The notes under the pieces: generated by a model
What the model was told of the DNA's origin: nothing
The model's database searches: none
The model's input: only the letters and a program-made list of their open reading frames with translations
DNA from: Pseudomonas sp. GM80
GTDB taxonomy: Bacteria; Pseudomonadota; Gammaproteobacteria; Pseudomonadales; Pseudomonadaceae
DNA length: 50,129 nt
NCBI RefSeq assembly: GCF_000282515.1
Contig: NZ_AKJD01000008.1
Location: 1-50,129 of the forward strand
Reading direction: 5' to 3'
Shown: piece by piece, positions 23,671 through 32,107 of the stretch
Position numbering within the stretch: the first letter of the stretch is position 1
Layout of the letters: every line of letters begins with the position of its first letter
Program-made: the position numbers and the translations under genes

Positions 23671-25166
23671 TGGCGATCGGATTCAGCAACATCCCCGCGG
23701 ACATTCGTGTACCGCTGTTCTATGCCGAAATGGACAATTCGGCCGCCAATAGCGCGAGCTCGACCCTGCGTCGCTTGATCGTCGCTCAGGTCAACGACAA
23801 CATTGCGCCGACCGAGGTCGGCAAACTGGTGTTGGTCTCCAGCGTTGCGCTGGCCAAAAGCATCGGCGGTCAGGGCTCGATGCTCGCCGCGATGTACGAG
23901 ACCTTCCGCAAGGCTGACCCGATCGGCGAGATCTGGTGCCTGCCGCTGCACAACACCGAAGGCGCCATCGCCAAAGGCGTGTTGACCCTCACCGGCACCG
24001 CGACCCAGGCCGGTCTGCTCAATCTCTACGTCGGCGGCGTGCGGGTGCAGGCTACCGTGGTCAACGGCGCAACCGCTGCTCAGGCAGCCACGGCGCTGGC
24101 GCAGAAAATCAACGCCACGGCCGACCTGCCGGTGAGCGCTGCCGTTGCCGAAGGTGTAGTCACCCTGAACGCCAAATGGACTGGCGACAGCGGCAACGAC
24201 ATCAGCCTGCAATTCAATCGCCTGGGCAAGAGCAACGGCGAAGAAACCCCGGCCGGCCTGACCAGCGCCATCACCGCCATGACCGGCGGCGCCGGTGTGC
24301 CGGATCAGGTTGAAGCGATCGCCGCACTGGGTGATGAGCCATTCGAATTCATCGCGTTGCCATGGTCCGATCTGTCGACGCTCAATACCTGGCAAGCCGT
24401 CATGGATGACAGCACCGGTCGCTGGTCGTGGGCCAAGCAATTGTTCGGTCACGTCTACAGCGCCAAGCGCGGCACCGTCGGCACTCTGGTTGCTGCCGGC
24501 CAGACACGCAACGACCAGCACATGACCATTCAGGCGCTGGAGCCGGGCGTACCGCAACCGTACTGGGTACAAGCTGCCGCACTGGCCGCACGCACCGCGG
24601 TGTTCATCTCTGCCGACGCCAGCCGTCCGACGCAAAGCGGCAGCCTGCCGGGTGTTGATCCGGCACCGGCGAGCGAGCGCTTCACCCTGACCGAGCGTCA
24701 GTCGCTGCTCAACTACGGCATCGCCACCGCGTACTACGAAGGCGGCTACGTGCGCATCCAGCGCTCGATCACCACCTACCAGAAAAACGCTTACGGCCAG
24801 GCCGACAACTCCTATCTGGACAGCGAAACCATGCACCAGTCGGCGTTCATCGTCCGTCGTCTGCAAAGTGTGATCACCAGCAAATACGGCCGGCACAAAC
24901 TGGCCTCCGACGGCACCCGTTTCGGCGCAGGCCAGCCAATCGTCACGCCGAGCACCATTCGGGGCGAGCTGATTGCGCAGTACGCCAAGCTCGAACTGGA
25001 AGGCCACGTCGAGAACGCCGAGCTGTTCGCCGAGCACCTGATCGTCGAGCGCGACGTGCAGGACCCGAGCCGCGTGAACGTACTGTTCCCGCCGGATTAC
25101 ATCAACGGTCTGCGCGTGTTCGCACTGCTCAACCAATTCCGTCTGCAGTACGACGACGCGGCTTGA
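23670..25166 (+). CDS. Module-2 contractile tail sheath protein (Mu gpL-like)
   Basis: A 498-residue sheath subunit, clearly different from the 388-residue one at 16320. Features: GFSNIPADIRVPLFYAEMDN, RLIVAQVNDNIAPTEVGKLV, EPFEFIALPWSDLSTLNTW, KRGTVGTLVAAGQTRNDQH and the C-terminal LFAEHLIVERDVQDPSRVNV, then LFPPDYINGLRVFALLNQFR. It belongs to the Mu/SfV branch of sheath proteins. Two unrelated sheath types in one locus show that two separate contractile tails are encoded. Confidence 0.93.
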   Translation: MAIGFSNIPADIRVPLFYAEMDNSAANSASSTLRRLIVAQVNDNIAPTEVGKLVLVSSVALAKSIGGQGSMLAAMYETFRKADPIGEIWCLPLHNTEGAIAKGVLTLTGTATQAGLLNLYVGGVRVQATVVNGATAAQAATALAQKINATADLPVSAAVAEGVVTLNAKWTGDSGNDISLQFNRLGKSNGEETPAGLTSAITAMTGGAGVPDQVEAIAALGDEPFEFIALPWSDLSTLNTWQAVMDDSTGRWSWAKQLFGHVYSAKRGTVGTLVAAGQTRNDQHMTIQALEPGVPQPYWVQAAALAARTAVFISADASRPTQSGSLPGVDPAPASERFTLTERQSLLNYGIATAYYEGGYVRIQRSITTYQKNAYGQADNSYLDSETMHQSAFIVRRLQSVITSKYGRHKLASDGTRFGAGQPIVTPSTIRGELIAQYAKLELEGHVENAELFAEHLIVERDVQDPSRVNVLFPPDYINGLRVFALLNQFRLQYDDAA

Positions 25167-25191
25167 TCAGCGCGTTTGACGACAAGCATTC

Positions 25192-25216
25192 AGCCCACCT
25201 CGCGTGGGCTTTTTTA
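25192..25216 (+). terminator. Terminator-like hairpin between module-2 sheath and tube genes
   Basis: AGCCCAC and GTGGGCT pair around a CTCGC loop, followed by six T residues. It stands inside the gene cluster, 18 nt before the tube start codon. Confidence 0.8.
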
Positions 25217-25233
25217 TTCAAGGGAGTAACACC

Positions 25234-25581
25234 ATGGGTCAACTGATTGCAGGCACCTGCTACGTCAAGGTCGACGGCGCACAACTGACTATCAATGGCG
25301 GCTGCGAAGCCCCGCTGATGGCCGTTAAACGCGAAACCGTCGTCCCCGGCTTCTACAAGGAAACCGACATCGCGCCGTCGTTCAAAGTGACCGCGCTGCA
25401 CACCGCCGACTTCCCGCTGAAGAAGCTGATCGAAGGCACCGACATTACCGTCACCTGCGAATTCAGCAACGGCAAAGTCTACGTGCTGGCCGGTGCGTAT
25501 CTGGTCGAAGAGCCAGTCTCCAAAGGCGATGACGCCACCATCGAACTGAAATTCGAAGGCATCAAGGGGACCTGGCAATGA
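25234..25581 (+). CDS. Module-2 tail tube protein (Mu gpM-like)
   Basis: A 115-residue Mu-type tube protein. Features: MGQLIAGTCYVKVDGAQLTI, EAPLMAVKRETVVPGFYKET, PSFKVTALHTADFPLKKLIE and VEEPVSKGDDATIELKFEGI. The start follows GGGAGTAACACC; the longer frame would begin inside the terminator. It overlaps the next gene by 4 nt. Confidence 0.9.
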   Translation: MGQLIAGTCYVKVDGAQLTINGGCEAPLMAVKRETVVPGFYKETDIAPSFKVTALHTADFPLKKLIEGTDITVTCEFSNGKVYVLAGAYLVEEPVSKGDDATIELKFEGIKGTWQ

Positions 25582-25874
25582 GCGGCGCCGTGAAGCTTCA
25601 GGTTGCGATCGAAGCTCACGGCGAGCCCCTGACCGAACTCGTCCTGCGCCGTCCGACGGTGCAGGAAGTGCGAGCGATCAAGGCGCTGCCGTACAAGATC
25701 GACAAGAGCGAAGAAGTCAGCCTCGACATGGACGTGGCGGCCAAGTACATCGCCGTGTGCGCCGGCATTCCGCCGTCGTCGGTCAACCAGTTGGATCTGG
25801 CTGACCTCAATGCGCTGAGCTGGGCCGTTGCGAGTTTTTTCATGAGTGCGGCGTCGGCGCCATCACCGACCTGA
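25578..25874 (+). CDS. Module-2 tail assembly chaperone (Mu gp41-like)
   Basis: A 98-residue protein of the same tail-assembly family as the module-1 E protein: LVLRRPTVQEVRAIKALPYK, AAKYIAVCAGIPPSSVNQLD and LADLNALSWAVASFF. A slip site near the end redirects some ribosomes to the -1 frame, giving a 142-residue product. It should guide tube polymerisation on the tape measure. Confidence 0.85.
   Translation: MSGAVKLQVAIEAHGEPLTELVLRRPTVQEVRAIKALPYKIDKSEEVSLDMDVAAKYIAVCAGIPPSSVNQLDLADLNALSWAVASFFMSAASAPSPT
25835..25841 (+). promoter_or_regulatory. Programmed -1 ribosomal frameshift site (gp41/gp42-like)
   Basis: TTTTTTC, read in the zero frame as AGT TTT TTC, satisfies X-XXY-YYZ. A -1 slip enters an open frame that ends at 26005, where its TGA overlaps the tape-measure ATG. 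This mirrors the module-1 site at 18751. Confidence 0.8.
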
Positions 25875-26005
25875 TCGCCGTCGCCTATGACCTGGCCTGG
25901 TTCTGGAAGGTTGACCCCGAACAGATGATGGCCAGGCCACTGGATGTGCTCCGCGAATCGCTGGAGCACGCGCAACGGATCAACGCGATGCAGCAGGTGC
26001 AGTGA
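25841..26005 (+). CDS. -1 frame extension of the module-2 tail assembly chaperone
   Basis: The shifted frame reads HECGVGAITDLIAVAYDLAW, then FWKVDPEQMMARPLDVLRES and LEHAQRINAMQQVQ: 54 residues. There is no start codon with a ribosome site at its beginning. The composition is coding-like, and without this frame about 130 nt between the chaperone stop and the tape measure would be empty. Confidence 0.78.
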   Translation, partial: HECGVGAITDLIAVAYDLAWFWKVDPEQMMARPLDVLRESLEHAQRINAMQQVQ

Positions 26006-27780
26006 TGGCAGACGAAGAAACCAAAGTGAAAACGCCGGTGCTGATCACCGGCATCGACGAACTGTCGCCCAAGCTCGGCGCCCTTCAGGCCAAGGTCGAG
26101 AGTTTCAAGAAAAATCTCGAACAGGCCGGCCTCGGCAAACTGGACATCAGCGGTCTGTTCAAGGGCGGCAGCGTGATCACGCCGTTCGTGGACGGGATCA
26201 AATCGGCGGCGGCGTTTCAGGGCAAATTGACCGAAGTCAGCGACACGGCAAAAACCGTCGACCTGCCCGCCACGCCGAAAGTCGCTGCACAGAACATGAA
26301 CGTGTTCAGTGCCTCGATGGATAAGGTTTCGGCGGCCGTCGACGCCGCGCTGGTGCCGGCGGTAGGGGCGTTGGTGGTCGGGCTGGAACCGATGCTGACG
26401 CAGGTCGGCAGCCTGCTCGCCGACAACCCGAAACTGGTCGAAGGTCTGGCGGCGGGGGCGATTGCCTTCTCCGCCATGCAAACCGCCGTCACCGGTATGA
26501 CCCAGGTGATGGACGTCATGAGCATGGTGCTCAAGACCAATCCGATCATGCTGATCGCCATGGGCATCGCGGTAGCGGCCGGTTTGATTTATGCCAACTG
26601 GACGCCGATCAGCGCGTTCTTCAAGGGCCTGTGGGAGGGCGTGAAAAACCTCGGTGCGAGTGCGATGGCAACGTTGCGCTCGATCCTCGATTGGCGACCG
26701 CTGGATGCACTGGCGGCATTGTGGTCACCGATCGCGGGATTCTTCTCCGGGATCTGGGACAAGGTCAAAGCCGTCACTGCGCCGGTGATCGACTTCTTCA
26801 AGTCGGTGTTCTCCTGGACACCCGCCGGCATGATCATGGACAACTGGGCGCCGCTGACCGGGCTGTTTTCGGCGATCTGGGAATTGCTCAAGGCCTTGAG
26901 TGTGCCGGTGATGGCGTTCCTCAAAGGCCTGTTCGACTGGACGCCGTTGGGCATGATCATCAACAACTGGGGGGCGATCACCGGGTTCTTCGGCTCGATC
27001 TGGACGGCGCTGCAACCGGCGGCACAAGCGATCAAGGATTTCTTCGGCACGTTGTTCGACTTCTCCCCGCTGGGGATGATCGTCAATAACTGGGGCAGCA
27101 TCGTCACGTTCTTCGAACCGATCTGGACCGCGTTGCAAACGTCGGCGCAGCAGATCAAAAGCTTCTTCCAGAGCTTGTTCGAATGGTCGCCGCTGGAACA
27201 GATCGCCATGTACTGGCAACCGATCAGCGAAGTGTTTTCGGCGCTGTGGGGCGTGGTGCAAGCGCTGGCTGCGCCGGTGTTGGAGTTTCTGCACAACATG
27301 TTCGAATGGACACCGTTGGGGCAGATCATCAAGAACTGGGGGCCGATCACCGAATGGTTCGGCGAGTTGTGGCAAAAGCTGCAAACCGTCATCGCGCCGA
27401 TCAAAGAGCTGTTCGACGGTGGTTTTGCCGGACTGATCGCCAAGGTCACCGGCAAGGTGGAAACCTTCACCGAGGCACAACGCCAGACCAATGCCGAAGG
27501 CAAAGGCGAACTGGCCCCAGCGTTCTTCGGCGCGAACCCTCAGGCATCGAGCAACGGCACGCTACAGGGTGGATCGTTGCCACAGAGTTCCGGTGCCCTG
27601 ATCCAGCAAAGCGCCGCCAACAACCGTACGCAACTCGAGGGCGGCCTGACCGTACGCTTCGAAAATGCTCCGGCGGGGCTGCGCACTGATCAACCGCAAA
27701 CCAATCAACCGGGCCTGGCGCTGTCGTCGCGCATCGGCTATCGCTCGCTGTCGGCAGGAGGTTCCAATGAACTGGCGTGA
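26005..27780 (+). CDS. Module-2 tape measure protein with 41-residue Trp-rich repeats
   Basis: A 591-residue tape measure. Residues 1-195 hold a coiled-coil region and two hydrophobic segments (VGALVVGLEPML; PIMLIAMGIAVAAGLIYANW). Six consecutive 41-residue repeats follow at 228-473, each shaped (F/L)-(D/E/S)-W-x-P-L-x3-I-x2-NW-x-P-I-x3-F-x3-W; a partial seventh copy precedes them. The last 110 residues are Gln/Asn-rich. Regular repeats fit a ruler role, where adding or losing a unit changes tail length. The ATG overlaps the stop of the frameshifted chaperone (ATGA) and was preferred over a GTG one codon upstream. Confidence 0.9.
   Translation: MADEETKVKTPVLITGIDELSPKLGALQAKVESFKKNLEQAGLGKLDISGLFKGGSVITPFVDGIKSAAAFQGKLTEVSDTAKTVDLPATPKVAAQNMNVFSASMDKVSAAVDAALVPAVGALVVGLEPMLTQVGSLLADNPKLVEGLAAGAIAFSAMQTAVTGMTQVMDVMSMVLKTNPIMLIAMGIAVAAGLIYANWTPISAFFKGLWEGVKNLGASAMATLRSILDWRPLDALAALWSPIAGFFSGIWDKVKAVTAPVIDFFKSVFSWTPAGMIMDNWAPLTGLFSAIWELLKALSVPVMAFLKGLFDWTPLGMIINNWGAITGFFGSIWTALQPAAQAIKDFFGTLFDFSPLGMIVNNWGSIVTFFEPIWTALQTSAQQIKSFFQSLFEWSPLEQIAMYWQPISEVFSALWGVVQALAAPVLEFLHNMFEWTPLGQIIKNWGPITEWFGELWQKLQTVIAPIKELFDGGFAGLIAKVTGKVETFTEAQRQTNAEGKGELAPAFFGANPQASSNGTLQGGSLPQSSGALIQQSAANNRTQLEGGLTVRFENAPAGLRTDQPQTNQPGLALSSRIGYRSLSAGGSNELA
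26686..27423 (+). repeat. Six 123-bp in-frame tandem repeats in the tape-measure gene
   Basis: Repeat units begin at 26686, 26809, 26932, 27055, 27178 and 27301. At the protein level they read LDWRPLDAL, FSWTPAGMI, FDWTPLGMI, FDFSPLGMI, FEWSPLEQI and FEWTPLGQI. DNA identity between units is partial, so the repeats are old rather than recent slippage. Confidence 0.88.
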
Positions 27781-29002
27781 CCGTTTGTTGCCGGCATCCT
27801 TTCGCGGTGTCGGTTTCTGGATCGATCAGGCGAAAACCCCGGTCGGTCGCAAAGGTCAGCTGCACGAATATCCGCAGCGTGACCTGCCGTATTTCGAGGA
27901 CCTCGGCCAGCAGGCCAAGACCCACGACATCACCGCATTCATCATCGGCGCTGATTGCCTGGAGCAGCGCGACAAGCTGCTCAAGGCGTTGGAAGCGGGC
28001 AGCGGTGAGCTGGTGCATCCGTGGCTGGGACGGCTGCAAGTCAAGGTCGGCGAGTGCGACATGACCCACACCCGCCAGGACGGCGGGCTGGTGACTTTTG
28101 CGCTGAAGTTCTATCCCGACCAACCATTGCCGTTCCCGACCGCTACCGTCAGCACGCAGAAAGTCTTGTTGGTCAAGGCCGACTCCTTGCTGGGTTCGGC
28201 GGTGGCGCGCTTCGAACAGGCGATGACACTGATCAAGGCTGCGCGGATCGGCATCGCCAATCTGCGCAACAGCCTGACCGGGGTTTATGAGGTGATCAAA
28301 GAGCAGCTCAAACCGCTGATCGAGCAGTACAGGCAGATCACTGAACTGGTCAAGGCCGTCAAGGAATTGCCCAAGGAAGTGGCTGCGGAGTTCAAAGGTT
28401 TGCTCGGTGATATCAAGGAACTCAAGGCGTTCGCGAAGGAGGGCTACCGTGGCGTGATTGCCGACGTGTCGCAACAACTCGAAGCGATCCGCAAGGCCGA
28501 TGCGCCGAAGATCACCACCGGCAAGGACACCAACGCAGCGGCGCAGGCCATGGCCGATCTGGTGCAAGACACGATGCTGGTCAAGGTCGCGCAATGGGTG
28601 GCGTCGATGCCAGTGGCGACAACCCCGGTGAAGCTGCAATCGACACCCTCGGTGGGGCAACAGGCGACAACGCCGGTGAGCCGCCAGGAAGTGCCGGTCA
28701 GTGACGATATGAAAGCGCTGCGCGCGGCGGTGTCGGCGGCCATCGATCCGATGTTGGCGAAGGCCGGTCCGGCGCACTTTCAGGCGATCAACGATGTGAA
28801 AGAGGCTCTGGTGGCTCACCTCAAAGCGGTGGCTTCGTCCGGTGTGCGCCAGGTCAGCAAGGCGTTTCAGGAAAGCTTTCCGGCACTGGTCGTTGCCTAC
28901 AAGCAATTTGGCGATGCCACGCGGGTCGATGAAATCACTCAGCGCAACGGGATTACCCATCCGGGATTCTCGCCCAACGAAGTCAAAGTGTCCGGGGAGT
29001 GA
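27767..29002 (+). CDS. Module-2 DNA-circularisation N-domain protein (Mu gp43/gpN-like)
   Basis: A 411-residue protein whose first 120 residues match the DNA circularisation N-terminal family: LLPASFRGVGFWIDQAKTPV, HEYPQRDLPYFEDLGQQAKT, FIIGADCLEQRDKLLKALE and the WLGRLQVKVGECDMTH segment. Despite the family name it is a structural baseplate/tail protein in Mu-like phages. The remainder is helical and Ala/Lys-rich. It begins inside the last codons of the tape-measure gene, after a strong AGGAGGT site. Confidence 0.87.
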   Translation: MNWRDRLLPASFRGVGFWIDQAKTPVGRKGQLHEYPQRDLPYFEDLGQQAKTHDITAFIIGADCLEQRDKLLKALEAGSGELVHPWLGRLQVKVGECDMTHTRQDGGLVTFALKFYPDQPLPFPTATVSTQKVLLVKADSLLGSAVARFEQAMTLIKAARIGIANLRNSLTGVYEVIKEQLKPLIEQYRQITELVKAVKELPKEVAAEFKGLLGDIKELKAFAKEGYRGVIADVSQQLEAIRKADAPKITTGKDTNAAAQAMADLVQDTMLVKVAQWVASMPVATTPVKLQSTPSVGQQATTPVSRQEVPVSDDMKALRAAVSAAIDPMLAKAGPAHFQAINDVKEALVAHLKAVASSGVRQVSKAFQESFPALVVAYKQFGDATRVDEITQRNGITHPGFSPNEVKVSGE

Positions 29003-29005
29003 ACC

Positions 29006-30052
29006 ATGAGCGAGATGGATAACCGCGTCACGCTGACGGTCAACAACATGGAATACGGCGGCTGGAAAAGCGTGGAAATCACCGCTGACCTGGAGCGCCA
29101 GTTTCGCACCTTCAAACTCGACATCACTTGGCAATGGCCGGGGCAGGCCGTCGATCAGCGGATCAGCCCCGGCGATCCCTGTGAGGTGAGGATCGGCAAG
29201 GATCTGCTGCTCACCGGTTACGTGTTCAAGGCGCCGATCCGCTATGACGGCCGGCAGATCAGCCTGACCCTGGAGGGCAGCTCCAAGACTCAGGATCTGG
29301 TCGATTGCGCCGCCAGAAACCAGCCGAATCAATGGCAGGAGCAACCGCTGCTGAGCATCGTTCAGGCGCTGGCGATGGAGTACGGTCTGATGGTGGTCAA
29401 TGAGATTCCCGAGACTGCACGGCTGACCAAACACACGATCGTGCCGGGTGAAACCGTGTTTCAGTCGATCGACCGTTTGCTCTCGCTGCTACGGGTGTTT
29501 TCTACCGATGACGAGCAGGGCCGACTGGTGCTGGCCAAGCCTGGCAGCGGCGGGCGCGCGAGCGATGCGCTGGAGCTGGGCAAGAATATTCTGTCGGCCA
29601 ATGCGCCGATGGATCAGAGCCAGGTGTTTTCCGAGTACCGGGTGATCGGCCAGCAAAAGGGTTCGGACAAGAAGAGCGGGGCGGCGGTCAGCGAAGTTGA
29701 ATCGACGGCCGCCGACCTGACCTTCAAACGTCGGCGCACCACGGTGATCAACGAAGGCACGCAACTGACCTTTGAGTTGGCGCAGCAGCGTGCCCAATGG
29801 GAAAGCGCCACCCGCATGGGCCGGGCTCAGACCACTACGTATCAAGTGCAGGGCTGGCGCCAGGCCAACGGCGATCTGTGGCGCCACAACACGCTGGTGC
29901 GGGTGAAAGATCCGGTGCTGGGGTTTGACGGCGACATGCTGATTTCCAAAGTCACCTATTCGTTGTCGGCCCAGGGTTCGGTGACCACGCTGCAAGTAGC
30001 GCCACCGCATACCTTCGATGCCAATCCCAGCCCTCCGAAAAAAACCTCATAG
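29006..30052 (+). CDS. Module-2 baseplate hub (Mu gp44/gpP-like)
   Basis: A 348-residue contractile-tail hub protein, the Mu counterpart of P2 gpD. Features: DNRVTLTVNNMEYGGWKSVE, TWQWPGQAVDQRISPGDPCE, LLTGYVFKAPIRYDGRQISL, then LEGSSKTQDLVDC and the late LVRVKDPVLGFDGDMLISKV. It starts 3 nt after the previous stop and is followed by a large perfect palindrome. Confidence 0.88.
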   Translation: MSEMDNRVTLTVNNMEYGGWKSVEITADLERQFRTFKLDITWQWPGQAVDQRISPGDPCEVRIGKDLLLTGYVFKAPIRYDGRQISLTLEGSSKTQDLVDCAARNQPNQWQEQPLLSIVQALAMEYGLMVVNEIPETARLTKHTIVPGETVFQSIDRLLSLLRVFSTDDEQGRLVLAKPGSGGRASDALELGKNILSANAPMDQSQVFSEYRVIGQQKGSDKKSGAAVSEVESTAADLTFKRRRTTVINEGTQLTFELAQQRAQWESATRMGRAQTTTYQVQGWRQANGDLWRHNTLVRVKDPVLGFDGDMLISKVTYSLSAQGSVTTLQVAPPHTFDANPSPPKKTS

Positions 30053-30058
30053 GCCCTG

Positions 30059-30135
30059 AAAAGATCGCAGCCTTCGGCAGCTCCTACCGGTGTACGCCGA
30101 TCCTATGTAGGAGCTGCCGAAGGCTGCGATCTTTT
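30059..30135. repeat. Perfect 28-bp inverted repeat (REPIN-like)
   Basis: AAAAGATCGCAGCCTTCGGC, then AGCTCCTA (30059-30086), is mirrored exactly at 30108-30135 across a 21-nt loop. The same family reappears cut off at the window's right end (TAGGAGCTGCCGAAG, 50115-50129). It could also act as a terminator, because the right arm ends in CTTTT. Confidence 0.9.
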
Positions 30136-30166
30136 GACGTCGGCCCGTTTCATACAGGAACCAAGC

Positions 30167-30676
30167 ATGAGCCTACTGACACGCCTGCTGGCGCGCGGCA
30201 CTGTCGTGCTCGCCAATTCGGCATCCAAGCTGCAATCGCTGCAAATGCGCCTCACCGCCGGCGAGGTCAATGACGACCTCGAACACTTCGAACCCTACGG
30301 TTTCACCAGCCATCCGCTGGCCGGTGCCGAAGGCGTCGTCACGTTCATCGGCGGCGACCGTTCCCACGCCATCGCCCTGGTCATCGCCGATCGCCGCTAT
30401 CGCCTGCAATCGCTGGCCGCCGGTGAAGTGGCGATCTACACCGACGAGGGCGACAAAATTCACTTCAAGCGCGGACGGATCATCGACATCGACACCGCCA
30501 CGCTGAACATCCGCGCCAGCAGCGCGGTGAACTTCGACACGCCGGTGATCAATCAGACCGGAAAAATCGTCTCCACCGGCGACCAGTTGGCCGCTGGCAT
30601 CAGCCAGATCAAACATGTGCACGTCGGCGTCCAGGCCGGCAGCGGCCAGACCGGCGCGCCGGCAGGAGGCAAGTAA
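30167..30676 (+). CDS. Module-2 baseplate spike (Mu gp45/gpV-like)
   Basis: A 169-residue Mu-type baseplate assembly protein. Features: LQMRLTAGEVNDDLEHFEPY, GFTSHPLAGAEGVVTFIGGD, VGEVAIYTDEGDKIHFKRGR-like region (AAGEVAIYTDEGDKIHF) and a C-terminal GKIVSTGDQLAAGISQIKHV followed by HVGVQAGSGQTGAP, the HxH-containing tip of spike proteins. The start is the ATG after CAGGAACC. Unlike the module-1 spike, the metal-binding tip motif (HVHVG) is present. Confidence 0.88.
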   Translation: MSLLTRLLARGTVVLANSASKLQSLQMRLTAGEVNDDLEHFEPYGFTSHPLAGAEGVVTFIGGDRSHAIALVIADRRYRLQSLAAGEVAIYTDEGDKIHFKRGRIIDIDTATLNIRASSAVNFDTPVINQTGKIVSTGDQLAAGISQIKHVHVGVQAGSGQTGAPAGGK

Positions 30677-31074
30677 TGTTGATCAGCCCGAACCTCCACG
30701 CCGCGCTGACCCGCGCCGTGCTCATCAGCCTGTTCACCTGGCGCCGTGCCGCCGATGACGACGCCCTCGACGACGAAGAGCGCTTCGGCTGGTGGGGCGA
30801 CACGTTTCCCACCGTCGCCGACGATCGCATCGGCTCGCGGCTGTGGCTGCTGCGCCGGGTCAAGTTGACCCGACAGACCCAGATGGACGCCGAGTTCTAT
30901 GCCCGCGAAGCCTTGCAATGGCTGATCGACGACGGTCATTGCAGCGCCATCGACATTCTCAGCGAACGCCTCGACGCCCAGCGCCTGAACCTGCGCACGG
31001 TCCTGACCCTGGCCGATGGCGAACGTCTGGACATCAACCCCGATAACAGTTGGCAGGTGATCTATGCCGTTTGA
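30676..31074 (+). CDS. Module-2 Mu gp46-like baseplate protein
   Basis: A 132-residue phage GP46 family protein. Family features: LTRAVLISLFTWRRAADDDA, RFGWWGDTFP, RIGSRLWLLRRVKLTRQTQM and the ending DGERLDINPDNSWQVIYAV. It corresponds to the gpW/gp25 position in Mu-like baseplates. Its start overlaps the previous stop by one base and its end overlaps the J-like gene by 11 nt. Confidence 0.88.
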   Translation: MLISPNLHAALTRAVLISLFTWRRAADDDALDDEERFGWWGDTFPTVADDRIGSRLWLLRRVKLTRQTQMDAEFYAREALQWLIDDGHCSAIDILSERLDAQRLNLRTVLTLADGERLDINPDNSWQVIYAV

Positions 31075-32107
31075 AACCCCTTCGCTGCCGGTGCTGATCA
31101 AGCGCACCCAAAGCGACCTGGCCGGCGATTCGCTGCGCCAGTCCGATGCGCAAGTGCTGGCCCGAACCCTCGGTGGCGCCGCTTATGGTCTGTACGGTTA
31201 TCTCGACTGGATTGCCGAGCAGATCCTTCCCGACAAAGCCGATGAATCGACTCTGGAGCGCATCGCTGCGCTGCGCCTGAACCAGCCGCGCAAAGCCGCG
31301 CAGGTGGCCACTGGCAGTGTCAGCTTTACCGCCACTGCCGGTGCGGTGCTCGACGTCGATACGTTGCTGCAAACCAATGACGGGCGTACCTACAAAGTCA
31401 CGGCGGCGCGCACCACGATCAACGGCAGCAACAGCACCACCATCGCCGCGCTTGACGCCGGCAGCCTGGGCAATGCCGACGCCGGTCTGGTGCTGACCCC
31501 GGTGCAGCCGATCACCGGCATCGTCAGCAGCAGTTTTGTCCTGCTGGCGCCGGGGCTCAACGGGGGTGTGGCGCGCGAAAGCCTGGAGTCGTTGCGCTCG
31601 CGAGTGATCCGTTCGTATCGGGTCATTCCTCACGGTGGCTCGGCCAGCGACTACGAAACCTGGGCACTGGAAGTGCCGGGCGTGACGCGGGCCTGGTGCC
31701 GTGGCGGCTTTCTCGGGCCGGGCACTGTCGGCGTGTACATCATGCGTGACGATGACCCGCAACCAGTGCCGAACGACGAGCAACTGGCCGAGGTACAGGC
31801 CTACATCGAGCCGTTGCGCCCGGTCACGGCAGAAGTACACGTGCGTCCGCCGATTCAGGTGCCGGTGGTCTATCGCCTGAAGTTGACCCCCGACACCAGC
31901 GCCGTGCGCGCGGCCGTCGAAACCCAATTGCGCGACTTGCACAACCGCGAGGCTGACCTCGGCGAGGATCTGTTGATCAGCCACATCCGCGAAGCCATCA
32001 GCAGCGCGGCGGGTGAAACCGACCATGTGCTGAGCGCCCCCGTCGCCAACGTTTCGGCCAATGACAGCGAACTGCTCACCTTCGGAGGTTGCGTATGGGG
32101 GGCATAA
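31064..32107 (+). CDS. Module-2 baseplate J-like protein (Mu gp47)
   Basis: A 347-residue baseplate J/gp47 family protein. Motifs: TPSLPVLIKRTQSDLAGDSL, LRLNQPRKAAQVATGSVSFT, ALDAGSLGNADAGLVLTPVQ, ARESLESLRSRVIRSYRVIP and GGSASDYETWALEVPGVTRA. It forms the wedge with the gp48-like protein. It overlaps the following gene by 13 nt. Confidence 0.9.
   Translation: MPFETPSLPVLIKRTQSDLAGDSLRQSDAQVLARTLGGAAYGLYGYLDWIAEQILPDKADESTLERIAALRLNQPRKAAQVATGSVSFTATAGAVLDVDTLLQTNDGRTYKVTAARTTINGSNSTTIAALDAGSLGNADAGLVLTPVQPITGIVSSSFVLLAPGLNGGVARESLESLRSRVIRSYRVIPHGGSASDYETWALEVPGVTRAWCRGGFLGPGTVGVYIMRDDDPQPVPNDEQLAEVQAYIEPLRPVTAEVHVRPPIQVPVVYRLKLTPDTSAVRAAVETQLRDLHNREADLGEDLLISHIREAISSAAGETDHVLSAPVANVSANDSELLTFGGCVWGA

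Noticed and set aside
23379..25136. Long minus-strand open frame opposite the Mu-like sheath gene
   Set aside because: Antisense shadow of a confidently identified sheath gene; no domain or ribosome site.
26686..27423. CRISPR-like or satellite array
   Set aside because: The 123-bp periodicity is in frame and coding (tape-measure repeats), with no spacer structure.
27467..29434. Long minus-strand open frame opposite tape-measure and gp43-like genes
   Set aside because: Shadow frame; both plus-strand genes are clear family members.
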